Positions 29,395-37,373 of a DNA stretch of 64,000 nucleotides are shown in pieces (position 1 is the stretch's first letter; each line of letters begins with the position of its first letter). The stretch spans positions 1,736,001 to 1,800,000 of the forward strand of contig NZ_LT605205.1 in assembly GCF_900095135.1 (NCBI RefSeq), in the 5' to 3' direction. Made by a program: the position numbers and the translations under genes. Under the pieces are notes generated by a model. That model searched no databases and was not told the DNA's origin. It saw only the letters and a program-made list of their open reading frames with translations. The stretch is from Proteiniphilum saccharofermentans. GTDB taxonomy: Bacteria > Bacteroidota > Bacteroidia > Bacteroidales > Dysgonomonadaceae.

Positions 29395-29484
29395 TGTAAT
29401 CAGTAACTTCGCATGTACAATTTTCGGCAAGATTGAATGTACAGAAATTGGCAATATGCAATGTACATAAAAAGGGTTAAAGAA

Positions 29485-29534
29485 GAGTCTTCATATATTT
29501 GTAATTCACGAAAATACAAACACTATGAAGACTC
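29485..29534 (+). promoter_or_regulatory. istA promoter with start-codon-sequestering inverted repeat
   Basis: gagtcttcat (29485-29494) is the exact complement of atgaagactc (29525-29534), which contains the istA ATG. The -7 box TATATTTG (29494-29501) lies between the arms. A transcript entering from outside would carry both arms and could hide the start codon, whereas one from the internal promoter would start after the left arm and leave it free. Confidence 0.6.
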
Positions 29535-31001
29535 AGATACATGACCTTAGAAAGGTACGTATGTGGTACGAAGTTAAAGAACTTTCCAGTAATCCGGGCA
29601 ATTCGGACAGTAAAATTGCAAAAAAGTTGGGTGTTGATCGCAGAACTGTTTCCAGGTACAAGAAGATGAGTGAAGAAGAGTTTCATGAGTTTTCAATGAA
29701 ACAACGTGTATACGAACTTGTTCTGTCGCCATATTACCCGGACGTTCTTTCCTTATTGAGTATAGACAATGGTTTGCCGGCGGCAGTGATAGAAGACCGG
29801 CTGAAGGAGAAATACGCCGACTTGCCGAAGGTGAACAGCAAGACTGTATACAACTTTGTCCAGCACGTGCGGCGTCAGGAGAAGATCCCTGTACCGGAGA
29901 AGATCCGCCAGACGGAAGCCCTGGAAGAGTTTGCATATGGCAGCCAGGCGCAGGTTGACTTCGGTACAGCACAGATGCGACGTTTGGACGGCAGTAGGCG
30001 CAGGGTTTATTTTTTTGCCCTTGTCCTGTCACGCAGTCGCTACAAATATGTGTTTTTCCAAACAACTCCCTTCACCGGGAAAACAGCCGTCCAGGCTCAC
30101 GAGCAGGCCTTCAAGTATATAGAGGGTATCCCCGGGAAGCTTCTCTATGATCAGGACTCGGTGTTTCTGAAAAGTGAGAACCTTGGCGATTATCTCCTGG
30201 CTGATGATTTTCGTCGCTACAGGGATGAACGCGGTATCAGCGTTGAGTTCTGCCGCAAGGCCGATCCCCAGAGCAAAGGCCGGGTCGAGAACGTGGTAGG
30301 ATACGTGAAAAACAACTTTCTTCGCGCGCGTACCTTTCACGATATAGATCGCCTCAACGAGGAAGTCCTGAGCTGGTTGGAGCGCAAGGCGAACGGCACC
30401 AAACATGCCACGACGAAGCGCCTGCCCCATGACGTGTGGTTGATTGAAAAGGAGCATCTCTCCTTTTTTCGCCCCTCACCGGCAATCCCCCGGGATGAGA
30501 TTCCCACCTACACGGTGAGAAAAGATAACACAATCAGTTACAAGGGGAACTTCTACAGGGTCCCATATGGCACCTATAACGGGAAGGGACCGGAGGTATT
30601 ACTCAAGGTCAAGGATGGCACCCTTTCGCTTTCCAACCGGCAAGGCATCCTTCTGGCCGAGCACCCCGTCAGTCTTGAAAAAGGCAAGGTAAGAGGAGAT
30701 ACACAAGTATAAGCCCCGTTATCTGAGAGACAATCTGAAAATGATAAGGGAGGTGATGGGCGAATATGGTGAGGAGATCGTTGGCAGTGCACTTGATTAC
30801 TGCCTCGACAATGGGCTCTACAACGCCCTTTACCTGAAAGAAGCCGCATCACATTACCGGGAGTTAAAACGCCGGGAGAAGAAGCCCTTGCCTGTTGTAA
30901 GCGTGTTGCATGACGGTGTTCAAACAAGTCAGTATGACACGGATGCATACATCCCCGAGAGAAGCAAGATAAACCGGTACGATCAAATCATGGAGCTATG
31001 A
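29525..31001 (+). pseudogene. istA: IS21 transposase IstA, frameshifted
   Basis: Frame 1 (29525-30712) encodes the N-terminal helix-turn-helix (KIAKKLGVDRRTVSRY) and the DDE core (QVDFGTAQMRR, LLYDQDSVFL, RKADPQSKGRVENVV). It ends prematurely after residue 395. The C-terminal part continues in the +1 frame (KPRYLRDNLKMIREVMGEYG) and ends at 31001, overlapping istB. One extra base between about 30685 and 30712 explains the break. IstA cuts and joins the IS ends. The element may need transposase in trans unless the frame is read through. Confidence 0.85.
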
Positions 31002-31750
31002 AGCAGATAGAAAACATGAAGCAATATGCCGGCATACTTCGTTTGGGATACCTGAGCAAAAACTTGCAGCCGATGCTTCACCAGGCGAGCATAGATACAC
31101 CGGGATACGCGGACTTCCTGGAGAACATGCTTATAAAAGAGCTAGAGCAGCGACAGCTGAATGATTACCGGCGCAGGACTAAACTGGCCCGTCTGCCACG
31201 TGCACACGAGCTTGACGAGTACGATTACAAGGCCTCGAGCAGCATCGGCATAAGGCAGATGACACAGCTCAGGGAGCTGCTCTGGGTCGATCAGCTATAC
31301 AACCTGGTGCTGATGGGGCCAAGCGGTACGGGCAAAACATACCTGGCCGGGGGACTGGTCAATGATGCCATCAAGAAAGGTTATAGGGCCTATTTTACCA
31401 CCATGGCTGACCTGATAGGCGTGCTCAACAGGAAAGAAATCATCTCATCGGCAATGAGCACCTACAAGCGATACACCAAGGCACACCTGATTGCCATAGA
31501 TGACATCATGATGTTCCCGGTGCAAAAGAGTGAAGCGGTGGCTCTGTTCAATCTGATCAATCACCTGCATGAGCAGTGCTCGATCATCATCACCACTAAC
31601 AAGTCACCCAGCCAGTGGGCGGAGACACTGGATGATGAAGTGTTAGCCACAGCCATCCTGGATCGACTGCTATATCGTTGCGAGGTGATCAGGTTCGAGG
31701 GAAACGGTTACCGTATGGACAACCGGAAAACTTTCCTTGAGAAAGAATAA
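30998..31750 (+). CDS. istB: IS21 helper ATPase IstB
   Basis: 250 residues, full length. AAA+ ATPase motifs: Walker A GPSGTGKTYL (about 108), Walker B LIAIDDIMMF, and the ILDRLLYRCEVI arginine-finger region near the C-terminus. IstB selects target DNA and stimulates IstA. The start overlaps the istA stop (ATGA), as usual in IS21. Confidence 0.93.
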   Translation: MKQIENMKQYAGILRLGYLSKNLQPMLHQASIDTPGYADFLENMLIKELEQRQLNDYRRRTKLARLPRAHELDEYDYKASSSIGIRQMTQLRELLWVDQLYNLVLMGPSGTGKTYLAGGLVNDAIKKGYRAYFTTMADLIGVLNRKEIISSAMSTYKRYTKAHLIAIDDIMMFPVQKSEAVALFNLINHLHEQCSIIITTNKSPSQWAETLDDEVLATAILDRLLYRCEVIRFEGNGYRMDNRKTFLEKE

Positions 31751-31915
31751 AAAAACAGTTGAATACAATAAAAAAGAGATAGTTAATGTAATGTTAAACC
31801 TGTACATTGGATATTGCCAAAAGTTGTACACTCAACATTGCCATTTTTTGTACATTGTAAATTTGCTAATTACAGGCACACATAGACCGAAATCACTGGC
31901 ACAAATCAAACCGTT

Positions 31916-32139
31916 TTATCCAAAGTTTTCCATAAGTAGTAGATCACCAGTCCGCCGTGCTCCATGTGCAATGCTTTCATGCTCGTGCAATGACGGTTCA
32001 GAAAGATGAACACGTCACCGCTGCGTACATCCTGTCCCATCCCCTCAGTGACCAGCCCGCTTAAAGTGTAGAACCCTTTACGCATGTCCGTTGGAAAAGG
32101 GTAAAGCCAGTAACGCATCGAGGCGTTCAGATTGAACAT
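31916..32139 (-). pseudogene. tnpB: IS66 TnpB (Orf2), truncated
   Basis: The start MFNLNASMRYWLYPFPTDMRKG and the segment GDVFIFLNRHCTSMKALH identify IS66 Orf2, normally about 115 residues. Here the frame leaves the family after about residue 74 and runs into foreign sequence. It lies 3 bp after tnpA. Confidence 0.82.
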
Positions 32140-32142
32140 GGC

Positions 32143-32499
32143 TTACTGGGTTAAAAGGATTAATGAACGCAGCTGAGTCGGATCAGTCCCAATGGGAACA
32201 CGCACTTTAACGCCATTGGGATAGACTATTTCTAGAAAATTCCCTGGTATGGGATCAACATGCACCGGAATCGGTTTTTGATGGACTGCTTTGTTTGCAG
32301 GCAATGAATTGGAACCGGTAAAGACGATCGGAACAAAACCGGACTCTCGAGCTGTTCTGTAGTTGTGCTCCTGCAATCTCTTCTGCCAGTAATAAAACCT
32401 GGATTCAACGATTGACTCGTTCCGGCAAAACTCTTTTATGCGAAGCCCGCTGGACTGGTAACGATCAAATATCTCCTCAAACTGCTGTAATGTCCACAT
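32143..32499 (-). CDS. tnpA: IS66 TnpA (Orf1)
   Basis: 118 residues from MWTLQQFEEIF (32499); a start nine codons upstream is less likely. N-terminal helix-turn-helix-like part (SSGLRIKEFCRNESIVESRFYYW in part) and the C-terminal IS66 Orf1 signature LEIVYPNGVKVRVPIG. It is an accessory transposition protein. It is intact but stranded in a truncated element. Confidence 0.82.
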   Translation of the reverse strand: MWTLQQFEEIFDRYQSSGLRIKEFCRNESIVESRFYYWQKRLQEHNYRTARESGFVPIVFTGSNSLPANKAVHQKPIPVHVDPIPGNFLEIVYPNGVKVRVPIGTDPTQLRSLILLTQ

Positions 32500-32536
32500 G
32501 TTATTTTTTATGGGCAAATATAGCAAGGATCAGAAG

Positions 32537-32917
32537 TTAAAATAGGACGGGGTTTACCGAATGCTTACGATTATCTACAACCGGATTAAATATTTCGTTG
32601 TAAATTTCCTTCCTATTAATTTGTTTGTCCTTATATCTGGCACCAAAATCATCGTCTAGGGTAGCCATGATAAGATTATCCCAGCAAAAGCATTTTTCGG
32701 GATATAGTACTCGTTTATGATAATGATCTATGTGTTTATTATTCAACGGTAACTCTGTATAACCACAGAGATTATTCTGTTCTTTTAAAAGCACCTCACA
32801 GATATCTTCATATATCCGAAGTTGAGACTTATGTATATCATCCCACACGGCAGGGCTATTTTTCAGGATGAAATCCTGAAAAACCTCGGGCGAATTTTTT
32901 TTTTCAATATGTCTCAT
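32537..32917 (-). pseudogene. PtuB-like HNH endonuclease, C-terminus removed by IS66
   Basis: Native sequence covers about 120 residues. A TIGR02646/PtuB-like HNH core is visible: LLKEQNNLCGYTELPL, IDHYHKR and FCWDNLIMA. The usual CxxC is reduced to CGYT. At codon 121 the gene runs into the IS66 end, adding six IS-encoded residues (VNPVLF) before a stop. PtuB proteins are normally around 200 residues or more, so the nuclease is probably damaged. It is 6 bp downstream of the ATPase gene. Confidence 0.75.
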
Positions 32918-32923
32918 ACAACA

Positions 32924-34162
32924 CTACTTCCATAAATGGTAGGCCTCTAATGTCATGGCTATAACATCTTTATCGGATGGGGGTAATTGATTCTTTATTT
33001 TATCCATCAACCTGTTGTATTCCTCTCTATTGTTGGATCTGAGCGCTTTTTTTGCCTCTTCTATGGATCGTTCCATTTCGATGCCTCTCGGACTGCTTAG
33101 GTTGAAGAAATCAATCAAAATATCATTCACTTCTTTTCCGAAGGACAGGGAAGATGTGTACACTCTTTCGCCTTCTCTCATTAAAATCAATTGCTCCGCA
33201 TTGATATTTGATACAACTAGAGGAGAGTGGGTGGTGATGAAAAATTGTATATTCGGGAAAACCTCTTTTAATTTATCTATCACTCCTTTTTGCCATGATG
33301 GATGTAAATGTAATTCTATTTCGTCCAGCAGAACGATACCGTGTCCCTTCAGGGGATCTTGCGATTCGGGATTCGCAATAACCAGCTTACGCGATAGATC
33401 CGATATCAATGCCAGATAGCATTGTTCTCCGTCGGAAAGTTGATTCAAATTAAATAGGGTGTCTCCTTTTTTAAGCACCATAGACATGGGATTGCGTCTG
33501 ACATGCAGATCGTTGTAATCCGGGAAAAAAGAGGACAGTGCGCGGCGTACGGCTGAGAGTTGCGGATCTTCCCCCGCATTTTCAAAACGCATTCTTTGAT
33601 TCTCCAGATCTTCCCGGTTGCGGTACCACGAAAAGAATGCCCTGAAACCGGTCTTATTCTCAAACGCAGTTTTATATACCTCAAAAATATTCCCATATTC
33701 CATTTTTTTTACTCGCAGAGGGATCTCCGTTACCGAGCGGTTGACCCGGTAATATGCCACAATGGGAACGGATGATATAGAATTACTATCTTTTAATGAT
33801 AACAATGATTTTACATAATTCATCAATTCAGACAGGTCTGTTTTGCCTGCTTTCTCCAGTTTGTTCCGGGAACCGTATAGGTTCCACGCTATTTCGGGAG
33901 TATTGTTGCCGGGATCTAAACATACACTTATTTCTGCGTCTCTTTCCGTTACGGATATATCGTCGGATTTAATGGTGTTTCCATTACCTTTCAAGTTTAC
34001 GATCCGTGCTGTAAACCAGGAAAGCAAGTATGCTATTGCATCCAACAGCGACGATTTCCCTGCTCCGTTTTCCCCGATAATTACATTAATTTGACGATCG
34101 GGTAATATATGCAGATTGTCGATCCTTCTGAAGTTTCGTATTTTTAGCTCTTTAATTTTCAT
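32924..34162 (-). CDS. PtuA-like AAA ATPase (Septu-type defence)
   Basis: 412 residues. SMC/OLD-like ATPase: Walker A GENGAGKSS (about 31-39), ABC-type signature LSDGEQCYLAL, Walker B IVLLDEIELHLHP, and the H-loop ITTHSPLV. The paired downstream HNH gene fits the two-gene Septu anti-phage system, in which PtuA gates the PtuB nuclease. ATPase-HNH pairs of this kind also accompany some retrons; no reverse transcriptase is nearby. The gene itself is intact. Confidence 0.8.
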   Translation of the reverse strand: MKIKELKIRNFRRIDNLHILPDRQINVIIGENGAGKSSLLDAIAYLLSWFTARIVNLKGNGNTIKSDDISVTERDAEISVCLDPGNNTPEIAWNLYGSRNKLEKAGKTDLSELMNYVKSLLSLKDSNSISSVPIVAYYRVNRSVTEIPLRVKKMEYGNIFEVYKTAFENKTGFRAFFSWYRNREDLENQRMRFENAGEDPQLSAVRRALSSFFPDYNDLHVRRNPMSMVLKKGDTLFNLNQLSDGEQCYLALISDLSRKLVIANPESQDPLKGHGIVLLDEIELHLHPSWQKGVIDKLKEVFPNIQFFITTHSPLVVSNINAEQLILMREGERVYTSSLSFGKEVNDILIDFFNLSSPRGIEMERSIEEAKKALRSNNREEYNRLMDKIKNQLPPSDKDVIAMTLEAYHLWK

Positions 34163-34255
34163 GATAGTTCATGCTTTATTTCAAATGAGTTATACGAAGA
34201 TACGGCTTGTTTTTCAACTGACAAGTTTTACATCAAAAATTTATTAATGATACTT

Positions 34256-34283
34256 GTTGTCTAAGATTCAGGGGTAATTATAG
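34256..34283. repeat. Intergenic repeat, copy 2
   Basis: Second copy of the sequence described at 27217-27244 (gttgtctaag..ggggtaattata). It lies 94 bp upstream of the PtuA-like gene. Confidence 0.45.
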
Positions 34284-34294
34284 TTTTATCCTGC

Positions 34295-34360
34295 CCCTTC
34301 ATTCTAAAGCAATTGGAACCCGCAAAACCATTGATGCCGGTAATGAGTGAGGTAATTATA
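34295..34360 (-). pseudogene. N-terminal scrap of a nucleotide-sugar epimerase/dehydratase
   Basis: The minus strand reads SLITGINGFAGSNCF, the dinucleotide-binding start of short-chain epimerases, and then runs out. Only about 20 codons survive. It suggests that the glycan locus once extended further in this direction. Confidence 0.35.
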
Positions 34361-34388
34361 TTCAAAATAGTTTAGGAGATATTTCATT

Positions 34389-34967
34389 TCAAAAGAGGTA
34401 TACCAATGAGATAGCCCCTTTTGTAGGGCCGATATAATGTTTTTGACCGTAGTCTGTCTTATATCCATTGTCACCATTTGTAAAAACATCGTACTTCAAA
34501 CGCCCATATCCAGCCCCTGCGCTTACTTCAAGAAGTAAACTATTGCCGATTATCCAGGCATATCCGTAGCTTAAACCTATTCCGTTTATATTTCCCTCGA
34601 CACGTCTATTCTTGAGTTCGGGTACCAGATTAAACGGTAATTCCAATCCACCCACATCGAATCCGGCAAACACGCCATGCAGGCCAATAGAATGACCATT
34701 AAATGTCTCATTCAGCCAATAACGTGCTTCCGGCCAGATAATCCAATGCTTCCACTGCTTGTCGTTTCCAAACTCAAAGGGATTATATCCGCCGGATAGC
34801 TCGAAGGTCATTTTGTGGCGGAATGCCACTTCCACACCCAAATTCGGAGAAGCCGTTGCCCAATACGGTATATTTGTTTTTACGGCTATTGTTTTCTGTG
34901 CCTGGGTATGGGCGGATAACGAAATACACAAAATGAATATAAAAAAAGTCCTCTTTAAATATCTCAT
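34389..34967 (-). CDS. DUF3575 outer-membrane beta-barrel-like protein
   Basis: 192 residues from MRYLKRTFF (34967); the start nine codons upstream is less likely. The signal peptide ends near AHTQAQ. The mature part has the DUF3575 pattern KTNIPYWATASPNLGVEV, NPFEFGNDKQWKHW and PEARYWLNE, with alternating beta strands and a C-terminal Phe (SLVYLF). The family lies in the outer membrane and often near fimbrial or glycan loci; its function is unknown. It follows the WecA-like gene by 23 bp. Confidence 0.8.
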   Translation of the reverse strand: MRYLKRTFFIFILCISLSAHTQAQKTIAVKTNIPYWATASPNLGVEVAFRHKMTFELSGGYNPFEFGNDKQWKHWIIWPEARYWLNETFNGHSIGLHGVFAGFDVGGLELPFNLVPELKNRRVEGNINGIGLSYGYAWIIGNSLLLEVSAGAGYGRLKYDVFTNGDNGYKTDYGQKHYIGPTKGAISLVYLF

Positions 34968-34990
34968 ATGACTATATATATGTCTTAAAA

Positions 34991-35962
34991 TCATTTTTCA
35001 ATAATGGCTGTTTTCATTAGCCGGAATTTCATTCCGTAGATGACGACTAATGTGGCTACCAATAGCAGGAAGATCCACCATCCCACGATGGGGTAAAGGG
35101 CGATGATCAGTGTGGAGCAGAGCAGTTGTGCCATAAAATAGCTTAGAGAAACTTCTCTATGATCCGTTTTACATTCGTTGGCCAGTATCTGATAGAAATG
35201 CAGGCGATGCGCCTCCATGATGTTCTGTTTCAGGTAAATCCTGTGTCCTATTGTGCAAATCGTATCCACTCCATAAACCAGCAGGAAACCGATCCATACC
35301 AGGTTTTCTGTTTTGATAATCAGGAGTAGTAACAGCGTTACGATCCAGAAAGCAATACTCACGCTTCCCACATCACCTGCGAAGCACTTTGCCTGTTTCC
35401 TGAAGTTAAAGAACAGGAACACAATGGATGCCAGCAGGGGGAAAAGAAGGAAATCGTTTTTGGTGAAAGTTTGGACGTAATTGTTCACATAGGTCAAAGG
35501 GAGCAGTACTGCCAGCGTGTATAATCCCGTAATACCGTTGATGCCATCCATAAAGTTATATGCGTTCACTATGCCGGTAAACAGAATATACCCGATTATA
35601 ATGCCCCACCAGGGATACACCCCGAATACGTTTGCAAGATAAAACGCACAGGTCATGGCCAGCAGATGGAAAAATAACCGGATCTTTTGCCCCAGACCTT
35701 TTATATCGTCCCGGAAACTTACTCCGGCCATCAGGGTGATTCCCGCGAGGAACCACCAACCTACCTCCGAAGGATTGAACAGCGCATAAAGTAGGGCAGC
35801 CACCCAGTAGATAATGCCTCCTCCCCGTATGGTAATGTAATTGTGCGAACTCCGTTCGTTCGGTTTGTCGATGATGTTGTATTTGTTTGCGATACGAAAG
35901 TAAAAAAGTTCTGCTACAAGCAGCAAAACAAAAACAATCAAATATATTATTATTACACTCAT
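34991..35962 (-). CDS. WecA/MraY-like undecaprenyl-phosphate glycosyl-1-phosphate transferase
   Basis: 323 residues with about ten membrane spans. Family motifs are intact: DKPNERSSH in the first cytoplasmic loop, NAYNFMDGINGITGLY (Mg2+-binding Asp) and FAGDVGSV, plus a His-rich C-terminal loop EAHRLHFYQ. It would transfer a HexNAc-1-phosphate to undecaprenyl phosphate, starting the repeat unit of the surface glycan. In Bacteroides capsule loci this gene typically comes near the end, as here. A paralogue at 23347-24294 is broken. Confidence 0.88.
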   Translation of the reverse strand: MSVIIIYLIVFVLLLVAELFYFRIANKYNIIDKPNERSSHNYITIRGGGIIYWVAALLYALFNPSEVGWWFLAGITLMAGVSFRDDIKGLGQKIRLFFHLLAMTCAFYLANVFGVYPWWGIIIGYILFTGIVNAYNFMDGINGITGLYTLAVLLPLTYVNNYVQTFTKNDFLLFPLLASIVFLFFNFRKQAKCFAGDVGSVSIAFWIVTLLLLLIIKTENLVWIGFLLVYGVDTICTIGHRIYLKQNIMEAHRLHFYQILANECKTDHREVSLSYFMAQLLCSTLIIALYPIVGWWIFLLLVATLVVIYGMKFRLMKTAIIEK

Positions 35963-35971
35963 TCTCCCTTG

Positions 35972-36085
35972 TTATCTGAAACTATCCAGCGTTTTTCGAA
36001 TATCCTCCTTTGCCGATATCGACATTTTGTCGATGCCCAGTGCTTGCTTTATTTTCCCGTTGTTCACCACGTGGTTCTCTGTCAT
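35972..36085 (-). pseudogene. 3' tail of a nucleotide-sugar epimerase, relic A
   Basis: A 37-codon frame (MTENHVVNNGKIKQALG.., ending RKTLDSFR) matches the C-terminal tail of an NAD-dependent epimerase/dehydratase. A homologous tail (relic B) lies at 37278-37373, about 75 percent identical at the base level. The PIN toxin-antitoxin pair is between them. It abuts the WecA-like gene, so an epimerase gene was probably its former upstream neighbour. Confidence 0.5.
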
Positions 36086-36131
36086 ATATATCTATTTTCA
36101 GCGAAAACACCAATTATTCAGTAGACCCGAC

Positions 36132-36695
36132 TTAAAGAAGGGCATGTAGGTAGTCGGCAGTATCTTTCAGCCCGTTTTTTCTTAAACAGTCCAACACTTC
36201 ATATTCATCTAATTCAGGATTTTTTTTGTTAAGCACCATCTCTTTGAAAGCCTCAACCGCAATTTCAGTATTCAAGTCAATGATATCCGTCAGAAAATCA
36301 TCGGGTGTTTTAATTTTCAGGCCATATCTATCCAGAACATCTTCCGGAAAATCCTTTATATTGTTTGAAACAATTACATGTGCATTCGTTTTGATAGCTG
36401 CGGCCAATACATGCCTATCTTTTTCATCCGGCAATTCAAGATGATCAATAAGGGTTTCGTAATGTGTCACCAAAGCATCGGGAAAGGCATTGTTCAGGTT
36501 GAGTGTACGTTTTTCTGATTCATCTGGTGAAACTCCTTTTCTATGCATCACGTCCTTCCATTCATCAAAAATATGATTACTCCATTTTGGAGTATACATA
36601 TCATAATAGGCAAACCAGAGAAGAAGGTCTCTGATAATTACCGGATAAATCACATTGGTATCCAGGACTGCCGTAAATCGAACGCTATGAATCAT
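36132..36695 (-). CDS. PIN-domain toxin (VapC-like)
   Basis: 187 residues. PIN ribonuclease acidic residues are visible: Asp in VLDTNVIYP (about 12), the middle acidic pair in HIFDEWKD, Asp in DEKDRHVLAAAI, and the late SNNIKDFP. These toxins cut RNA in the cytosol. The length exceeds that of minimal VapC (about 130), with a helical C-terminal extension. The start overlaps the antitoxin stop by 11 bp, so translation is coupled. Confidence 0.85.
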   Translation of the reverse strand: MIHSVRFTAVLDTNVIYPVIIRDLLLWFAYYDMYTPKWSNHIFDEWKDVMHRKGVSPDESEKRTLNLNNAFPDALVTHYETLIDHLELPDEKDRHVLAAAIKTNAHVIVSNNIKDFPEDVLDRYGLKIKTPDDFLTDIIDLNTEIAVEAFKEMVLNKKNPELDEYEVLDCLRKNGLKDTADYLHALL

Positions 36696-37140
36696 AAAGC
36701 CCTAGATCTTCATCTGCATGCATCATCTCGATGAGCCGTTTCTTTTGCTCCTCTTTCATTTTCTTTTTGTAGTCAATCACATCCTCATATTTAATGCGAC
36801 GATGTTTTCCTACTTTTGTATATTCAATTTTTCCCTCCTCTAGTAATTTCACGAGATAGGGTCTTGAGCATCCCAAAATCTCTGAAGCTTTTTGAGTTGT
36901 TACTTCCGTTGCAATAGGTACTATTGAAATAGGTTTACCCTGACTCATTGCCTTTAATATTTCGCCTAATAAATTCAATGCTTTTACAGGAAGAATAATT
37001 CTCTCACCGGTCTCTTCAATTTCAATTTCGGCCTGGTCCGATTTTAACTGTTCAATCGAGGAAATGAGAGAAGTGTAAGACTCCTGTGCTAATTTTCGCT
37101 CACGTTTATTAGGTCTTCTTATCTCATTTGTCGTTACCAT
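36685..37140 (-). CDS. Excisionase-type HTH antitoxin partner of the PIN toxin
   Basis: 151 residues. An N-terminal linker region (to about 85) is followed by a MerR/excisionase-like helix-turn-helix, TTQKASEILGCSRPYLVKLL, with the recognition wing VGKHRRIKYEDV. The protein probably represses its own promoter and binds the PIN toxin through the C-terminal helix. The operator-like sites upstream fit this. Confidence 0.82.
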   Translation of the reverse strand: MVTTNEIRRPNKRERKLAQESYTSLISSIEQLKSDQAEIEIEETGERIILPVKALNLLGEILKAMSQGKPISIVPIATEVTTQKASEILGCSRPYLVKLLEEGKIEYTKVGKHRRIKYEDVIDYKKKMKEEQKKRLIEMMHADEDLGLYDS

Positions 37141-37166
37141 AACTGTATTTTTTAATGTTGTAGCTG

Positions 37167-37207
37167 CAAATATAAACGAAATATTCGAATTATGTGTAAT
37201 ATTCGAA
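37167..37207 (-). promoter_or_regulatory. Promoter and paired TTCGAA operator of the PIN module
   Basis: On the minus strand TATATTTG (37167-37174) matches the -7 box, about 27 bp before the antitoxin ATG. Upstream of it two aatattcgaa boxes, each with the palindrome TTCGAA (37184-37189 and 37202-37207), are spaced 18 bp apart and would overlap the -33 region. The spacing of nearly two helical turns suits a dimeric autorepressor. Confidence 0.55.
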
Positions 37208-37277
37208 ATATTTAACTCGCCTAATTCACTAACTTATTCTGCAAACCTCATAAAAAGCCACAATGAGACTCGCTTTT

Positions 37278-37373
37278 TCACCTAAAACTCTCCAACGTTT
37301 TTCGCATACCCTCTTTGGTCGACACGGGCATGCGATCGATACCCAGTGCCTGCTTTATTTTGGCATTACTCTC
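37278..37373 (-). pseudogene. 3' tail of a nucleotide-sugar epimerase, relic B
   Basis: Reads SNAKIKQALGIDRMPVS and ends KTLESFR, homologous to relic A. It starts exactly at the stop codon of the intact epimerase but in another frame, so it belonged to a different, lost gene or to a shifted end. Confidence 0.5.

Larger units (their letters stand above)
29414..31854. mobile_element. IS21-family insertion sequence (2441 bp)
   Basis: The ends begin TGTACA and end TGTACA. About 54 bp of each end are related as imperfect inverted repeats, each carrying three TGTACA words (tgtacaattttcggcaag.. on the left; tgtacaaaaaatggcaat.. as complement of the right). Inside are istA (frameshifted) and istB with the usual ATGA overlap. 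A target duplication was not recognised. It sits inside older IS debris. Confidence 0.85.
31916..32557. mobile_element. IS66-family remnant, 5' part
   Basis: The outer end reads GTAAACCCCGTCC on the minus strand (ending at 32557), beginning with the GTAA typical of IS66. It carries tnpA and most of tnpB; everything after tnpB codon about 75, including tnpC, is missing where the IS21-related repeats begin. The insertion end lies inside the PtuB-like gene. Confidence 0.75.

Noticed and set aside
30685-30712. Programmed frameshifting in istA
   Set aside because: No slippery run or downstream structure was evident, and IS21 istA is normally one frame; simple mutation is more likely.
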